Shown here piece after piece: positions 34,049-40,163 of a DNA stretch of 40,163 nucleotides. The translations under genes and the position numbers were made by a program. The notes under the pieces were generated by a model. The model saw nothing but the letters and a program-made list of their open reading frames with translations, was not told where the DNA came from and did not search any database. Source of the DNA: Lachnospiraceae bacterium (GTDB taxonomy: Bacteria > Bacillota > Clostridia > Lachnospirales > Lachnospiraceae); assembly GCA_015057635.1 (NCBI GenBank), contig SVEB01000089.1, positions 1 to 40,163 on the forward strand, given 5' to 3'. Position 1 is the first letter of the stretch, and every line of letters starts with the position of its first letter.

Positions 34049-34732
34049 TTAAAATTCTATATCGGTTCCCGGCAACGACACAATGCTTGTGCTGTTCTCT
34101 AACTGTTGTCTTAACTTTTGATAAAACAGGATATAAAAGTCGATTCGCTGTTTCCAGATCTTACTTGCTGTCTTGGTTGCTAATTGCATCTGGCTGTATT
34201 TATTTAGTTTGTCTAGCATGGAATTGACGTTATCCTGTTTCTCATCAAATGTCATCTGACTGAATTTATTATATTGCAAGGTTTCATAGATTCTATAGGC
34301 ATCAAAGCGATCAATGTTATCTGCATCACTGATTGTCTCGGCAAACGGTGTGCGCTTTCCTTCAAAATCAGCTTTATCATCCACATGGATTGCGATGCCA
34401 TAGCAGATATCCTCCACACGATCGTTGGGAAGTCCAAGGCTTAACAGAAATGGTCGAGCGATTTTTGCGGACTTTCTGCCATGATTGATCCAGTCATCGT
34501 CGCTTTTAAAATCTTCGGAGTATCCGATATCATGGAATAGGCAGGCAATTACCATTTCAGTCACATTAAATCCTTCTTTTTCTGCAATCATCTTCCCAAT
34601 ATTGGCTACCCGGTAAGAATGTTGCAGGCGGTATTCCCCGTCGGAAGGATGATCTATAAAATATTGCTGATTATTAAACTTGTCTTTTAAAAATGCTTCT
34701 GATTTTTGAATGAGTTCCTTGTTGCTATTCAT
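34049..34732 (-). CDS. HD-domain phosphohydrolase-like protein
   Basis: This 227-residue protein contains an HD domain: H38 (RLQHSYRVANI), the H67-D68 pair (CLFHDIGYSED), a later His and Asp in AIHVDDK, and ISDADNIDRFD. This fits metal-dependent phosphohydrolases acting on nucleotides or related phosphates; the substrate is unknown. ATG 34732 is chosen for AGGAG 8 nt upstream. It lies upstream of the HAD gene on the same strand. Confidence 0.88.
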   Translation of the reverse strand: MNSNKELIQKSEAFLKDKFNNQQYFIDHPSDGEYRLQHSYRVANIGKMIAEKEGFNVTEMVIACLFHDIGYSEDFKSDDDWINHGRKSAKIARPFLLSLGLPNDRVEDICYGIAIHVDDKADFEGKRTPFAETISDADNIDRFDAYRIYETLQYNKFSQMTFDEKQDNVNSMLDKLNKYSQMQLATKTASKIWKQRIDFYILFYQKLRQQLENSTSIVSLPGTDIEF

Positions 34733-34834
34733 ACAGTTTCTCCTTTTCAAATTTTAAGTTTTCGTCCCCGTTTCATATACAGGTATGGTCATTACAGTAA
34801 GTGATATTTTATATGATAATTCCTTTTACATTTT

Positions 34835-34863
34835 TATACAATATCTTAATATTAAAATGTAAA
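34835..34863 (-). promoter_or_regulatory. Candidate promoter of the HD-HAD gene pair
   Basis: On the minus strand, TTTACA (34863-34858) and TGTATA (34840-34835) are separated by 17 nt. The -10 is weak, and TATAAA lies two bases further. The leader would be about 95 nt. Confidence 0.35.
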
Positions 34864-34884
34864 AAGGGTTATTCGGCTGGCGGT

Positions 34885-34928
34885 AAAAAGGAAAGAGCCA
34901 GCTGTCTTAAGCAGCTGGTTCTTTCCTT
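34885..34928 (-). terminator. Terminator of the intact collagen-like gene
   Basis: AAGGAAAGAGCCAGCTG (34888-34904) pairs with 34912-34928 around a 7-nt loop, with one G-U pair. On the minus strand the stem is followed by TTTTT (complement of the A-run at 34885-34889). Confidence 0.85.
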
Positions 34929-34996
34929 ATCAGAATATAGTGTTATTCATAATTTAAGAATGCCTTTATTCTCATAATACCAGAAGTAAGTAAATC

Positions 34997-35998
34997 TTAG
35001 ATCGCAAATGAAACATCATCAATGTAGATACAAAGTGATGGTTCTGCAAATGTCGTCACGAAAGAAATAAGAGCACGCTCTACGTTCTCACTTGGGGCAT
35101 CTATAATATAGGTAAAGTACGCAAAGGAGTCAGATGGAAGTGAGGACTGAGGAATTGTGAGCGTGGTCTGGCTAAGAAGGGTGGAATTATTCCAAAAACT
35201 AACGATCGCGTACAAGATATTATCCTTTGATGTACCGCTGCCTCTCTTTGCATGGAAAGAGAACGTATACGGACAGTCTGCGCTAATCGGCTGAATGCTT
35301 TGGTTCATATTTATATAAGAAGGACATCTTAAATGTGAATTGCTTTGCAGCAATGCGGAACGAAGCCCAGTATGAGAGGCGGTGTTTGTGGAAATAAAGC
35401 TTGAATGGTCACCGTGGCCTCCACTCCAGGCAAGGGAGATATCCTCATTTTCAAAGCTGCTGTCAGATACTAGATTAGAAGATCGCGGACAGTTGCATTC
35501 TCCACTAGGTCCAGTAGGACCAACAGGTCCAGGTGGAATTACAATTAAGGAAGGGTCAAGAGGAGGTCCGGTCGGTCCGACAGGTCCAGTTGCTCCGACA
35601 GGTCCAGTTGCTCCGGTAGGTCCAGTCGGTCCAGTCGGACCATCTAAGCCAGATCCAGTCGGTCCTGTAGGGCCAGTAGGTCCCACAACTAGGGAAGGAT
35701 CAATTGCAGGTCCGGTCGGTCCAACAGGTCCGGTTGGCCCAGTAGGACCGGTAGGTCCAGTCGGTCCAACATGTCCTGGGCAGCCAGGATATCCCCGAGG
35801 TCCTTGTGGGCCGGGAGGACATACGGTACATTTATATTTATCCGACGTTTTTTTATGGGAATCATCATGGTGATGTCTGGAACTATGGGAGTGATGCTTA
35901 TGTGTTGCAGACTTAGATGATTTCATACTATCTGGATTGCGGTGAGATTTTTTCTTTCGCTCATCTCTGCTGTCGCTATGATGATCATTATGCGCCAT
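34997..35998 (-). CDS. Collagen-like Gly-X-Y spore-surface protein, intact
   Basis: This 333-residue protein has three parts. Residues 1-56 are rich in His, Asp, Ser and Lys (MAHNDHHSD and [10 protein letters not shown]). Residues 62-166 are a Gly-X-Y collagen-like tract, mainly GPTGP, with short breaks ([20 protein letters not shown]). Residues 170-333 form a beta-rich domain starting [11 protein letters not shown], with HTGLRSALL and [11 protein letters not shown], ending YIDDVSFAI. This pattern resembles jelly-roll modules of the carbohydrate-binding type. It has no signal peptide, as is usual for BclA-like exosporium proteins made in the mother cell. Threonines in GPT triplets are likely O-glycosylation sites. 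A run of seven A at 35848-35854 lies within the KKTS codons. The paralogue at 32296-33203 carries six. Confidence 0.9.
   Translation of the reverse strand: MAHNDHHSDSRDERKKKSHRNPDSMKSSKSATHKHHSHSSRHHHDDSHKKTSDKYKCTVCPPGPQGPRGYPGCPGHVGPTGPTGPTGPTGPVGPTGPAIDPSLVVGPTGPTGPTGSGLDGPTGPTGPTGATGPVGATGPVGPTGPPLDPSLIVIPPGPVGPTGPSGECNCPRSSNLVSDSSFENEDISLAWSGGHGDHSSFISTNTASHTGLRSALLQSNSHLRCPSYINMNQSIQPISADCPYTFSFHAKRGSGTSKDNILYAIVSFWNNSTLLSQTTLTIPQSSLPSDSFAYFTYIIDAPSENVERALISFVTTFAEPSLCIYIDDVSFAI
35501..35815 (-). repeat. 9-bp collagen repeat tract (GGN CCN ACN)
   Basis: The Gly-X-Y part of the intact gene is built from degenerate 9-bp repeats encoding Gly-Pro-Thr or Gly-Pro-Val, interrupted by short non-repeat segments. 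Equivalent tracts lie at about 32817-33030 and 40046-40163. Such repeats recombine easily, so length may vary between strains. Confidence 0.85.
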
Positions 35999-36028
35999 GA
36001 AAGAATTACCTCTCTATATAATCTTATT

Positions 36029-36067
36029 AGTAGTATATGGGGCGAGGATATATTTGGGAACTAAAAG
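36029..36067 (-). promoter_or_regulatory. Late-sporulation-like promoter of the intact collagen gene
   Basis: On the minus strand TTTTAGTTCCCAA (36067-36055) is followed by 12 nt and CCCATATACTACTA (36042-36029). CATATACTA matches the sigma-K -10 consensus CATANNNTA exactly. The same element occurs before the frameshifted paralogue. Confidence 0.6.
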
Positions 36068-36070
36068 ATG

Positions 36071-36123
36071 AAATAGAGGGAGTCAGGTGCGCAAAATTAG
36101 TTACACGCCTGATTCCCTCTATT
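36071..36123. terminator. Terminator after the ECF S-component gene
   Basis: AAATAGAGGGAGTCAGG (36071-36087) pairs with 36108-36124 with one G-U pair, a 17-bp stem. On the minus strand it follows the stop codon directly and leads into a T-rich stretch. Confidence 0.82.
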
Positions 36124-36951
36124 TTATTTTTGTTTCTGTCCGGCCGGAAGGAATAGATTAGCACTCATTAATGCCGGGCGTAGTGCTGTGTACAGAAGAA
36201 CTGCTAATACGACACTTGTCGCAGCATTTACCAGTGTAGTGGCAGCGCTGATCTTCGCAAGTATGGCGGCCATATCCTGCTCGATGCCGAATAGATATTT
36301 CTTATAGAAGTAACCGACAATCGGATCCGCTACTACGTTGAATGCCATGCCGCATACGGAAGCGATAACCGTGATACGAAGGATTTTGGTTTTGCTATGC
36401 TCTTCATTTAAGTGAAAGACGGTATGTGCTACAAATCCTACGATTAATCCAATGCCTAGCTTTAATAAGAATGTTTTAGGTGCGCTTGTGACATAAGAAG
36501 ATGTGAGGTCTGCGATTGTCATGCCGACTGCACCTGCAAGTCCTCCCCAGGTTCCGCCAAGTAAAAGGGCAGCTAACACGCAGAATGTATTTCCGAAGTG
36601 AATCGCAGTTTTCTCAGTTCCGACCGGAATATCAAAACGAAAATACTGAAACCCAATGTAACATAAAGCGGTGAGCAGTGCTGCCTGTGTCAGCTTTTTG
36701 ATTCGATCCGACTGGGATAGGGAAGGAATCTCATTGTTAAAATATAAAATAGTATTGGTGATGGTCGCGGCGATGCCGAGAATAGCAAAGATCAGGGAAT
36801 AGATAAAACCAGTGTCATTGGCGGTGATGACATCCTCTGCTTTATGGCTGAATGTTATGATACAGCCGATTACTGCAATAATCGTAATTGTGATGCCGAT
36901 CAGAATTCCGTAAAGGCGTTCTGTCTTTTTTGTTTTAGCGGTCTTATTCAT
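36124..36951 (-). CDS. ECF transporter S component-like membrane protein
   Basis: This 275-residue protein has two extra N-terminal helices (about 15-35 and 50-72), then a six-helix-type S-component region. LTQAALLTALCYIGFQYFRFDIP starts the core as in ECF substrate-binding subunits. The FGNTFCVLAALLLGGTWGGLAGAVGMTIADL stretch is the family hallmark, and NAATSVVLAVLLYTALRPAL ends the core. It would bind a vitamin or similar small molecule and work with a shared EcfAA'T module, not encoded here. The ligand cannot be told. ATG 36951 is chosen for GAGGAGG about 7 nt upstream; the longer frame has no support. Confidence 0.8.
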   Translation of the reverse strand: MNKTAKTKKTERLYGILIGITITIIAVIGCIITFSHKAEDVITANDTGFIYSLIFAILGIAATITNTILYFNNEIPSLSQSDRIKKLTQAALLTALCYIGFQYFRFDIPVGTEKTAIHFGNTFCVLAALLLGGTWGGLAGAVGMTIADLTSSYVTSAPKTFLLKLGIGLIVGFVAHTVFHLNEEHSKTKILRITVIASVCGMAFNVVADPIVGYFYKKYLFGIEQDMAAILAKISAATTLVNAATSVVLAVLLYTALRPALMSANLFLPAGQKQK

Positions 36952-37101
36952 AAAAATACCTCCTCTTATTTGGTGTTTTATGTTTCTAAAATATGTAAAA
37001 AACATATATCGTATGGTATCATCAAAGTGGTATTGTATAAATGTCCAGTTTAAGAAAATATGACCATACCAGATGCAAAGGCTTGTACCAATTATCATTT
37101 T

Positions 37102-37113
37102 ATAAGCGCTTAT
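37102..37113. promoter_or_regulatory. Palindromic operator-like site
   Basis: ATAAGCGCTTAT is a perfect 12-bp palindrome with an AAGCGCTT core, like LacI-family and catabolite-control operators. It lies about 150 nt upstream of the ECF gene, near a possible TTGCAT -35. Regulator and function are not shown. Confidence 0.3.
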
Positions 37114-37163
37114 GCAAGTCCGGATAGAGAAAGGGCTGGCGAGGATGTTTTTATTTGCAGAAG

Positions 37164-37213
37164 AATACTGCTTTCATAGAAGAACAGATAGAGCGGCTTA
37201 TGAAAGCAGTATT
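37164..37213 (+). terminator. Terminator-like hairpin without an obvious gene
   Basis: AATACTGCTTTCATA (37164-37178) is complementary to 37199-37213, followed on the plus strand by ATATTTTTT. No plus-strand gene precedes it. It may terminate an antisense or small RNA starting around 36950-37150, or stop the minus-strand glycosyltransferase transcript. Confidence 0.5.
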
Positions 37214-37290
37214 ATATTTTTTAGGTGGGGTATGGAAAGGAAGAATAAGAAGGCAGGATGTGTAGGAAAGCCCTGCGGATATCTTTTACT

Positions 37291-38097
37291 TTAGGCAGTG
37301 ATCAGAGCCTCAAAGTTGCAGTCAGCATGGATTTTCCGAGAGAAATTCAGAAAGAATTCATCTTCAATCTGAAACGTATGGTCTTTATTATGAGCATGCC
37401 TCTTATAGATGTAATTTAAATTGCTTCCGCAATAGATCATGAAATCATGCTTTACACAGTCCATGAAAAAGCGCCTGTCTTCATCACAATTTATAGATTG
37501 AAAGGATATGCTGTCAAAAACACTTTTTTTTGCAATGATGGTAGCACCCGAAGCATGGTAGATTCTCTGGTAATTCCCAGGAGCGCATACAACATACAGA
37601 CTGTTATTCCCCTCAAACTCAATATACTGGTTGGAGATGCTGACCACGTCTATCTGAGGATCATAGAATAAATTCATCTGATCGAGCAGATAATTTGCTC
37701 CGTAGTAATCGTCATCATCCATTTTTCCAACATAGTCATACTGTGCCTGCCGGACACCAAAGTTGAGACAGTCTCCTAAGGTGACTGTCTCATCCAGTTT
37801 AAAAATTCGTATATTGGCACCAGAAGGGATCCTTTCCTGAAATGCTGAGAGAGGAATATCGTTATTATTGAGGATGATCAGGAATTCTTTCTTTGGGTAA
37901 GCGGAACGCTCAATATTGGCGAAAATGTTGTCGATATAGTTTAACTTATTGGTGACAATAAGTATGCTGACCCCTTTTTTCTCTAAGGAATCTACCTTTT
38001 TTCTTTTTGCGATTACCTGCTGTTTATAGGTTTCAATTGCAAGGATATCCTCATTTTTTATATTGAAGTCAGATTGATTCATTACTTCCGGTTCCAT
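37291..38097 (-). CDS. Family-2-type glycosyltransferase (GT-A fold)
   Basis: This 268-residue protein has a GT-A core: GVSILIVTNKLNYIDNIFANI begins the Rossmann part, FLIILNNN follows, and KMDDDDYYGANYL carries the acidic DXD-type metal/nucleotide-sugar motif. The acceptor region has SGATIIAKKSVFD and CDEDRRFFMDC. It is soluble. It is closely related to the C-terminal half of the next gene. ATG 38097 is chosen for AAAGGAG about 6 nt upstream. It is 25 nt downstream of that gene and probably co-transcribed. It may glycosylate threonines in the collagen-like proteins nearby; this is inference from gene order. Confidence 0.85.
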   Translation of the reverse strand: MEPEVMNQSDFNIKNEDILAIETYKQQVIAKRKKVDSLEKKGVSILIVTNKLNYIDNIFANIERSAYPKKEFLIILNNNDIPLSAFQERIPSGANIRIFKLDETVTLGDCLNFGVRQAQYDYVGKMDDDDYYGANYLLDQMNLFYDPQIDVVSISNQYIEFEGNNSLYVVCAPGNYQRIYHASGATIIAKKSVFDSISFQSINCDEDRRFFMDCVKHDFMIYCGSNLNYIYKRHAHNKDHTFQIEDEFFLNFSRKIHADCNFEALITA

Positions 38098-38122
38098 TAT
38101 TACTCCTTTACTAAAATGAAAA

Positions 38123-39379
38123 CTAAACGGATGCAGCCTGTTCAAAAGAGTCCGTAATGTCTATTTTCACACAGGCACATTTAAAGCAGGAATCATCTAC
38201 GATATAAGTATGGTTATTAGGATTGATATAGCGGTTATATACGTAGTTGAATTTATTTCCTGCATAAACTTTGAATCCTGCTTTTTGACAGTCAAAAAAG
38301 AAAGCATCATCTTCTGCCAGGCTGAGGTCTTGAAAGTGAATGGTATCAAAGATACTCTTCTTGGCAAGGATAGTGCCGCCGCCTCCTCCAATAACCAGTT
38401 CATTCTCACCCCGCCCTCTGAAGATCTGAAGCGTCTGGTCACTTTCAAAGAAGATCAGCCTTCTTGATTTTACGACAACTTCTACATCCTGCTGATGGAA
38501 TATGTTCATTTGGTCCAATAAATAGTTAGCACCATAATAATCATCATCATCAATTTTTGCAATAAAATCATAGCGTGATTTTGAAATGCCAAAATTCATG
38601 CACAGACCGAGGGAGATATCCTGATCGAGCTGATAAATATGGATTGTGTCATCAGACCCCGCCTTTTTGATGTAGTCAGCAGGATCTAATTGATTTTGAT
38701 TGAGAATTATGATCAGTTCTTTTTTTTCATAATTAAAGCGCTTATAGTTTAAAAAGATATTATCAATAAACTTCTTTTTGTTCGTGACAAGAATCAGGCT
38801 GACACCGGGCTTTGGCAAAGATTTAAGTGCGGCCCGCTCTTTTAAGATGATCTCCTTTTCGGCATTGATCTCCGAAAGACTTTTTAGCTGAAGAACGGAA
38901 TCAAAAAAAGCTTTATTGGAAAGATAGACTTTTGAATCCGGCTTTATAAGACCGGCGCGTTCATTATACTGACATGCTTTTGTCAGATCCCCAACTGTGT
39001 AGTAGCACAGGCAGAGCTCTATATTAGGGAAGTAATTCCAACAGTCTTCTAAGAAGAAACGGTAATTTTTCAATTTTGGGATTGTAAGTGCAAAGCGAAA
39101 CCATAGAATCGCCTTTTTAATATCATTTTGCTCCATATAATAGAATCCAAGCTCACAGCAGATTTCAGGTCTGGGCTGATCGAACTGAAAGCTATACATA
39201 AGATAATAGAGACAGTCTGCTAATTTTTCTGTTTTTTTATAGCAAATGGATATATAATAACAGGCTTCGATCCTGGTGTCTGTATCATTTTCGGTATTCT
39301 CAATGATATCGTGAAAAAGGAGAATTGCCTTTTCATATTCCTGCCGTTCGTATAACGAAATAGCATCCATATTTGTCAT
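38123..39379 (-). CDS. TPR-glycosyltransferase fusion
   Basis: This 418-residue protein starts with about 170 residues of helical repeats resembling TPRs (YEKAILLFHDIIENT, ACYYISICYKKTEKLADCL, PEICCELGFYYMEQNDIKKAI, LCLCYYTVGDLTKACQYNE). Then comes a GT-A glycosyltransferase domain with PGVSLILVTNKKKFIDNI, LIIILNQN, KIDDDDYYGANYL and GGGGTILAKKSIFD. TPR-GT proteins commonly recognise protein acceptors, so modification of a protein is plausible. ATG 39379 has a weak GGGGA upstream; a TTG six bases earlier is an alternative. The terminator of the collagen-like gene upstream lies in front of it. Confidence 0.85.
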   Translation of the reverse strand: MTNMDAISLYERQEYEKAILLFHDIIENTENDTDTRIEACYYISICYKKTEKLADCLYYLMYSFQFDQPRPEICCELGFYYMEQNDIKKAILWFRFALTIPKLKNYRFFLEDCWNYFPNIELCLCYYTVGDLTKACQYNERAGLIKPDSKVYLSNKAFFDSVLQLKSLSEINAEKEIILKERAALKSLPKPGVSLILVTNKKKFIDNIFLNYKRFNYEKKELIIILNQNQLDPADYIKKAGSDDTIHIYQLDQDISLGLCMNFGISKSRYDFIAKIDDDDYYGANYLLDQMNIFHQQDVEVVVKSRRLIFFESDQTLQIFRGRGENELVIGGGGGTILAKKSIFDTIHFQDLSLAEDDAFFFDCQKAGFKVYAGNKFNYVYNRYINPNNHTYIVDDSCFKCACVKIDITDSFEQAASV

Positions 39380-39411
39380 AATCAAATCCCCATTCTGATT
39401 TTATTTACTGG

Positions 39412-39469
39412 AAAACACTGCTTCCATAGGAGACGGAATGGTAGACCGTCTTTCTAGAAGCAGTGTTTT
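39412..39469. terminator. Terminator downstream of the right-edge collagen-like gene
   Basis: AAAACACTGCTTC (39412-39424) pairs with GAAGCAGTGTTTT (39457-39469), and AGACGG (39431-39436) pairs with CCGTCT (39446-39451) inside. The minus strand runs into TTTT. It separates the collagen-like gene from the glycosyltransferases. Confidence 0.82.
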
Positions 39470-39514
39470 GAATTCTATGGTCCGAGTATCGGAGGTATCA
39501 GGGGTATATTAGTA

Positions 39515-40163
39515 TTAGATATAGAGGAAAGCATCATCAATATAGATATCAGCTATGGTCGCAATACCAGCAGCAAATGTTGCCTGGAAAGTGATGGTGA
39601 CACTATCAGCATCTTTGCCCGCTTCACTTGGGACTTCTATCTGTCTTTGGAAATAAGAAAATAGTGTGGAATTCAGCGAAGTGTAAGGAATCCTAAAGGT
39701 GGTAGGGGTTCCTATATCTGCACCTGCAGCCTTGAACTGAAGACTTACTGTTAGATCAGTACCTGTACTCAGATTTGGAGTCTCCCTTGCATAGAAGGAG
39801 AACGTATAAGGACAGCCAGGCTTGATGTTACTAACGCTCTGGGATAAGCTTGCGCTTTCCGGAGCGGCTAGAGTTGCAGCGGCCTCCAAGCGGGCTGACC
39901 GACTGCCGGTATAGCTGTAGGTGTCAGTGAAAATAACGGAAGTGTCAGCTGAGGTGCTACTCTGCCAAACGGCAACTTTTGTAGCATCGAGCGATTCAAA
40001 GTCTCCATTTACTATTAAATTTGCAGTTCTTGGACATTTACATTCGCATTCTCCAGTAGGCCCCATTGGCCCAGTAGCCCCGGTACGTCCAGTAGGCCCA
40101 GTAGGTCCGGTGGCACCAGTAGGTCCGGTGGCGCCAGTAGGTCCGGTGGCGCCAGTAGGTCCG
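39515..40163 (-). CDS. Collagen-like spore-surface protein, partial (5' end off the right edge)
   Basis: The visible part is about 215 residues. It begins inside a Gly-X-Y tract at the window edge ([25 protein letters not shown]), then [13 protein letters not shown], and a C-terminal beta-rich domain ([38 protein letters not shown], ending [10 protein letters not shown]). This has the same layout as the two other collagen-like genes. The internal ATG at 40064-40066 is not the start, because the Gly-X-Y frame runs open through it to the edge. It is followed by a terminator, and the two glycosyltransferases lie downstream on the same strand. Confidence 0.88.
   Translation of the reverse strand, partial: GPTGATGPTGATGPTGATGPTGPTGRTGATGPMGPTGECECKCPRTANLIVNGDFESLDATKVAVWQSSTSADTSVIFTDTYSYTGSRSARLEAAATLAAPESASLSQSVSNIKPGCPYTFSFYARETPNLSTGTDLTVSLQFKAAGADIGTPTTFRIPYTSLNSTLFSYFQRQIEVPSEAGKDADSVTITFQATFAAGIATIADIYIDDAFLYI

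Larger units (their letters stand above)
36952..37290. other. 339-bp gap between the ECF gene and the glycosyltransferase gene
   Basis: No gene is supported here; the 60-codon open frame at 37112-37294 lacks a ribosome binding site. It holds the leader of the ECF gene on the minus strand, a 12-bp palindrome and a terminator-like hairpin. No known vitamin riboswitch consensus was recognised. Confidence 0.5.

Noticed and set aside
35501..35815. CRISPR-like appearance of regular short repeats
   Set aside because: The units are 9 bp, in frame, and encode Gly-X-Y. There are no spacers of constant length.
35382..35873. Gly-Pro-Val-rich open frame antisense to the intact collagen gene
   Set aside because: It has the same mirror effect, and the minus-strand gene is complete with promoter and terminator.
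37112..37294. 60-codon plus-strand frame in the ECF-glycosyltransferase gap
   Set aside because: It spans the terminator-like hairpin and has no ribosome binding site.

Overview
The window looks like chromosome from a spore-forming, low-to-mid GC member of the Clostridia (Bacillota), most likely a Lachnospiraceae. Support for this is inferred from gene content: a SCIFF (six cysteines in forty-five residues) peptide and its radical SAM maturase next to a SecD-SecF fusion and RecJ; a Clostridium-type glutamate dehydrogenase; AsnA; strong AGGAGG ribosome binding sites; and collagen-like Gly-Pro-Thr surface proteins of the spore-exosporium type. No tRNA, rRNA, CRISPR array, prophage or insertion sequence was seen.

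Layout. 1-11.2 kb is ordinary chromosome: gdhA, a DUF2264 protein, a chemotaxis receptor, an RsuA-type pseudouridine synthase, a YdcF/DUF218 membrane protein, a proline-rich small protein, an ArsR-type regulator with a large unknown C-terminal domain, and asnA. A 42-bp perfect inverted repeat sits downstream of gdhA.

11.3-21.7 kb is one tightly packed 12-gene operon. It has a good promoter at 11315-11343, short gaps or 4-11 nt overlaps, and a long terminator at 21611-21681. I read it as a very divergent, reduced Tad/Flp-type (type IVc pilus-like) machine. It holds three ParA/MinD-fold proteins that lack the Walker A lysine, a CpaB-like SAF-domain protein, a TadA/CpaF-like secretion ATPase with an N-terminal membrane helix, a TadC-like membrane platform protein, and six small single-helix envelope proteins, two of them clear pilin-like paralogues. 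No prepilin peptidase, secretin or separate TadB is present. This is the best candidate for an undescribed system in the window.

21.7-32.2 kb holds DegV, a small P-loop kinase-like protein, then the SCIFF locus scfA-scfB-secDF followed by an M50-type metalloprotease, recJ and a small hypothetical gene. The SCIFF genes have an extended -10 promoter, a Fur-like box, an intercistronic hairpin and a TTG start for scfB. The 742-bp gap after secDF contains a giant near-perfect hairpin (27985-28189), a second hairpin that overlaps it, and a 12-bp tandem repeat.

32.2-40.2 kb is mostly on the minus strand and looks like a spore-surface region. It has three collagen-like Gly-X-Y proteins with related C-terminal beta-sandwich domains (one frameshifted in an A6 tract where its intact paralogue has A7, one running off the right edge), two paralogous family-2 glycosyltransferases that could decorate them, a HAD-fold protein, an HD-domain protein and an ECF-transporter S component. 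Two of the collagen-like genes share a conserved promoter-like element with a late-sporulation (sigma-K-like) -10 box.
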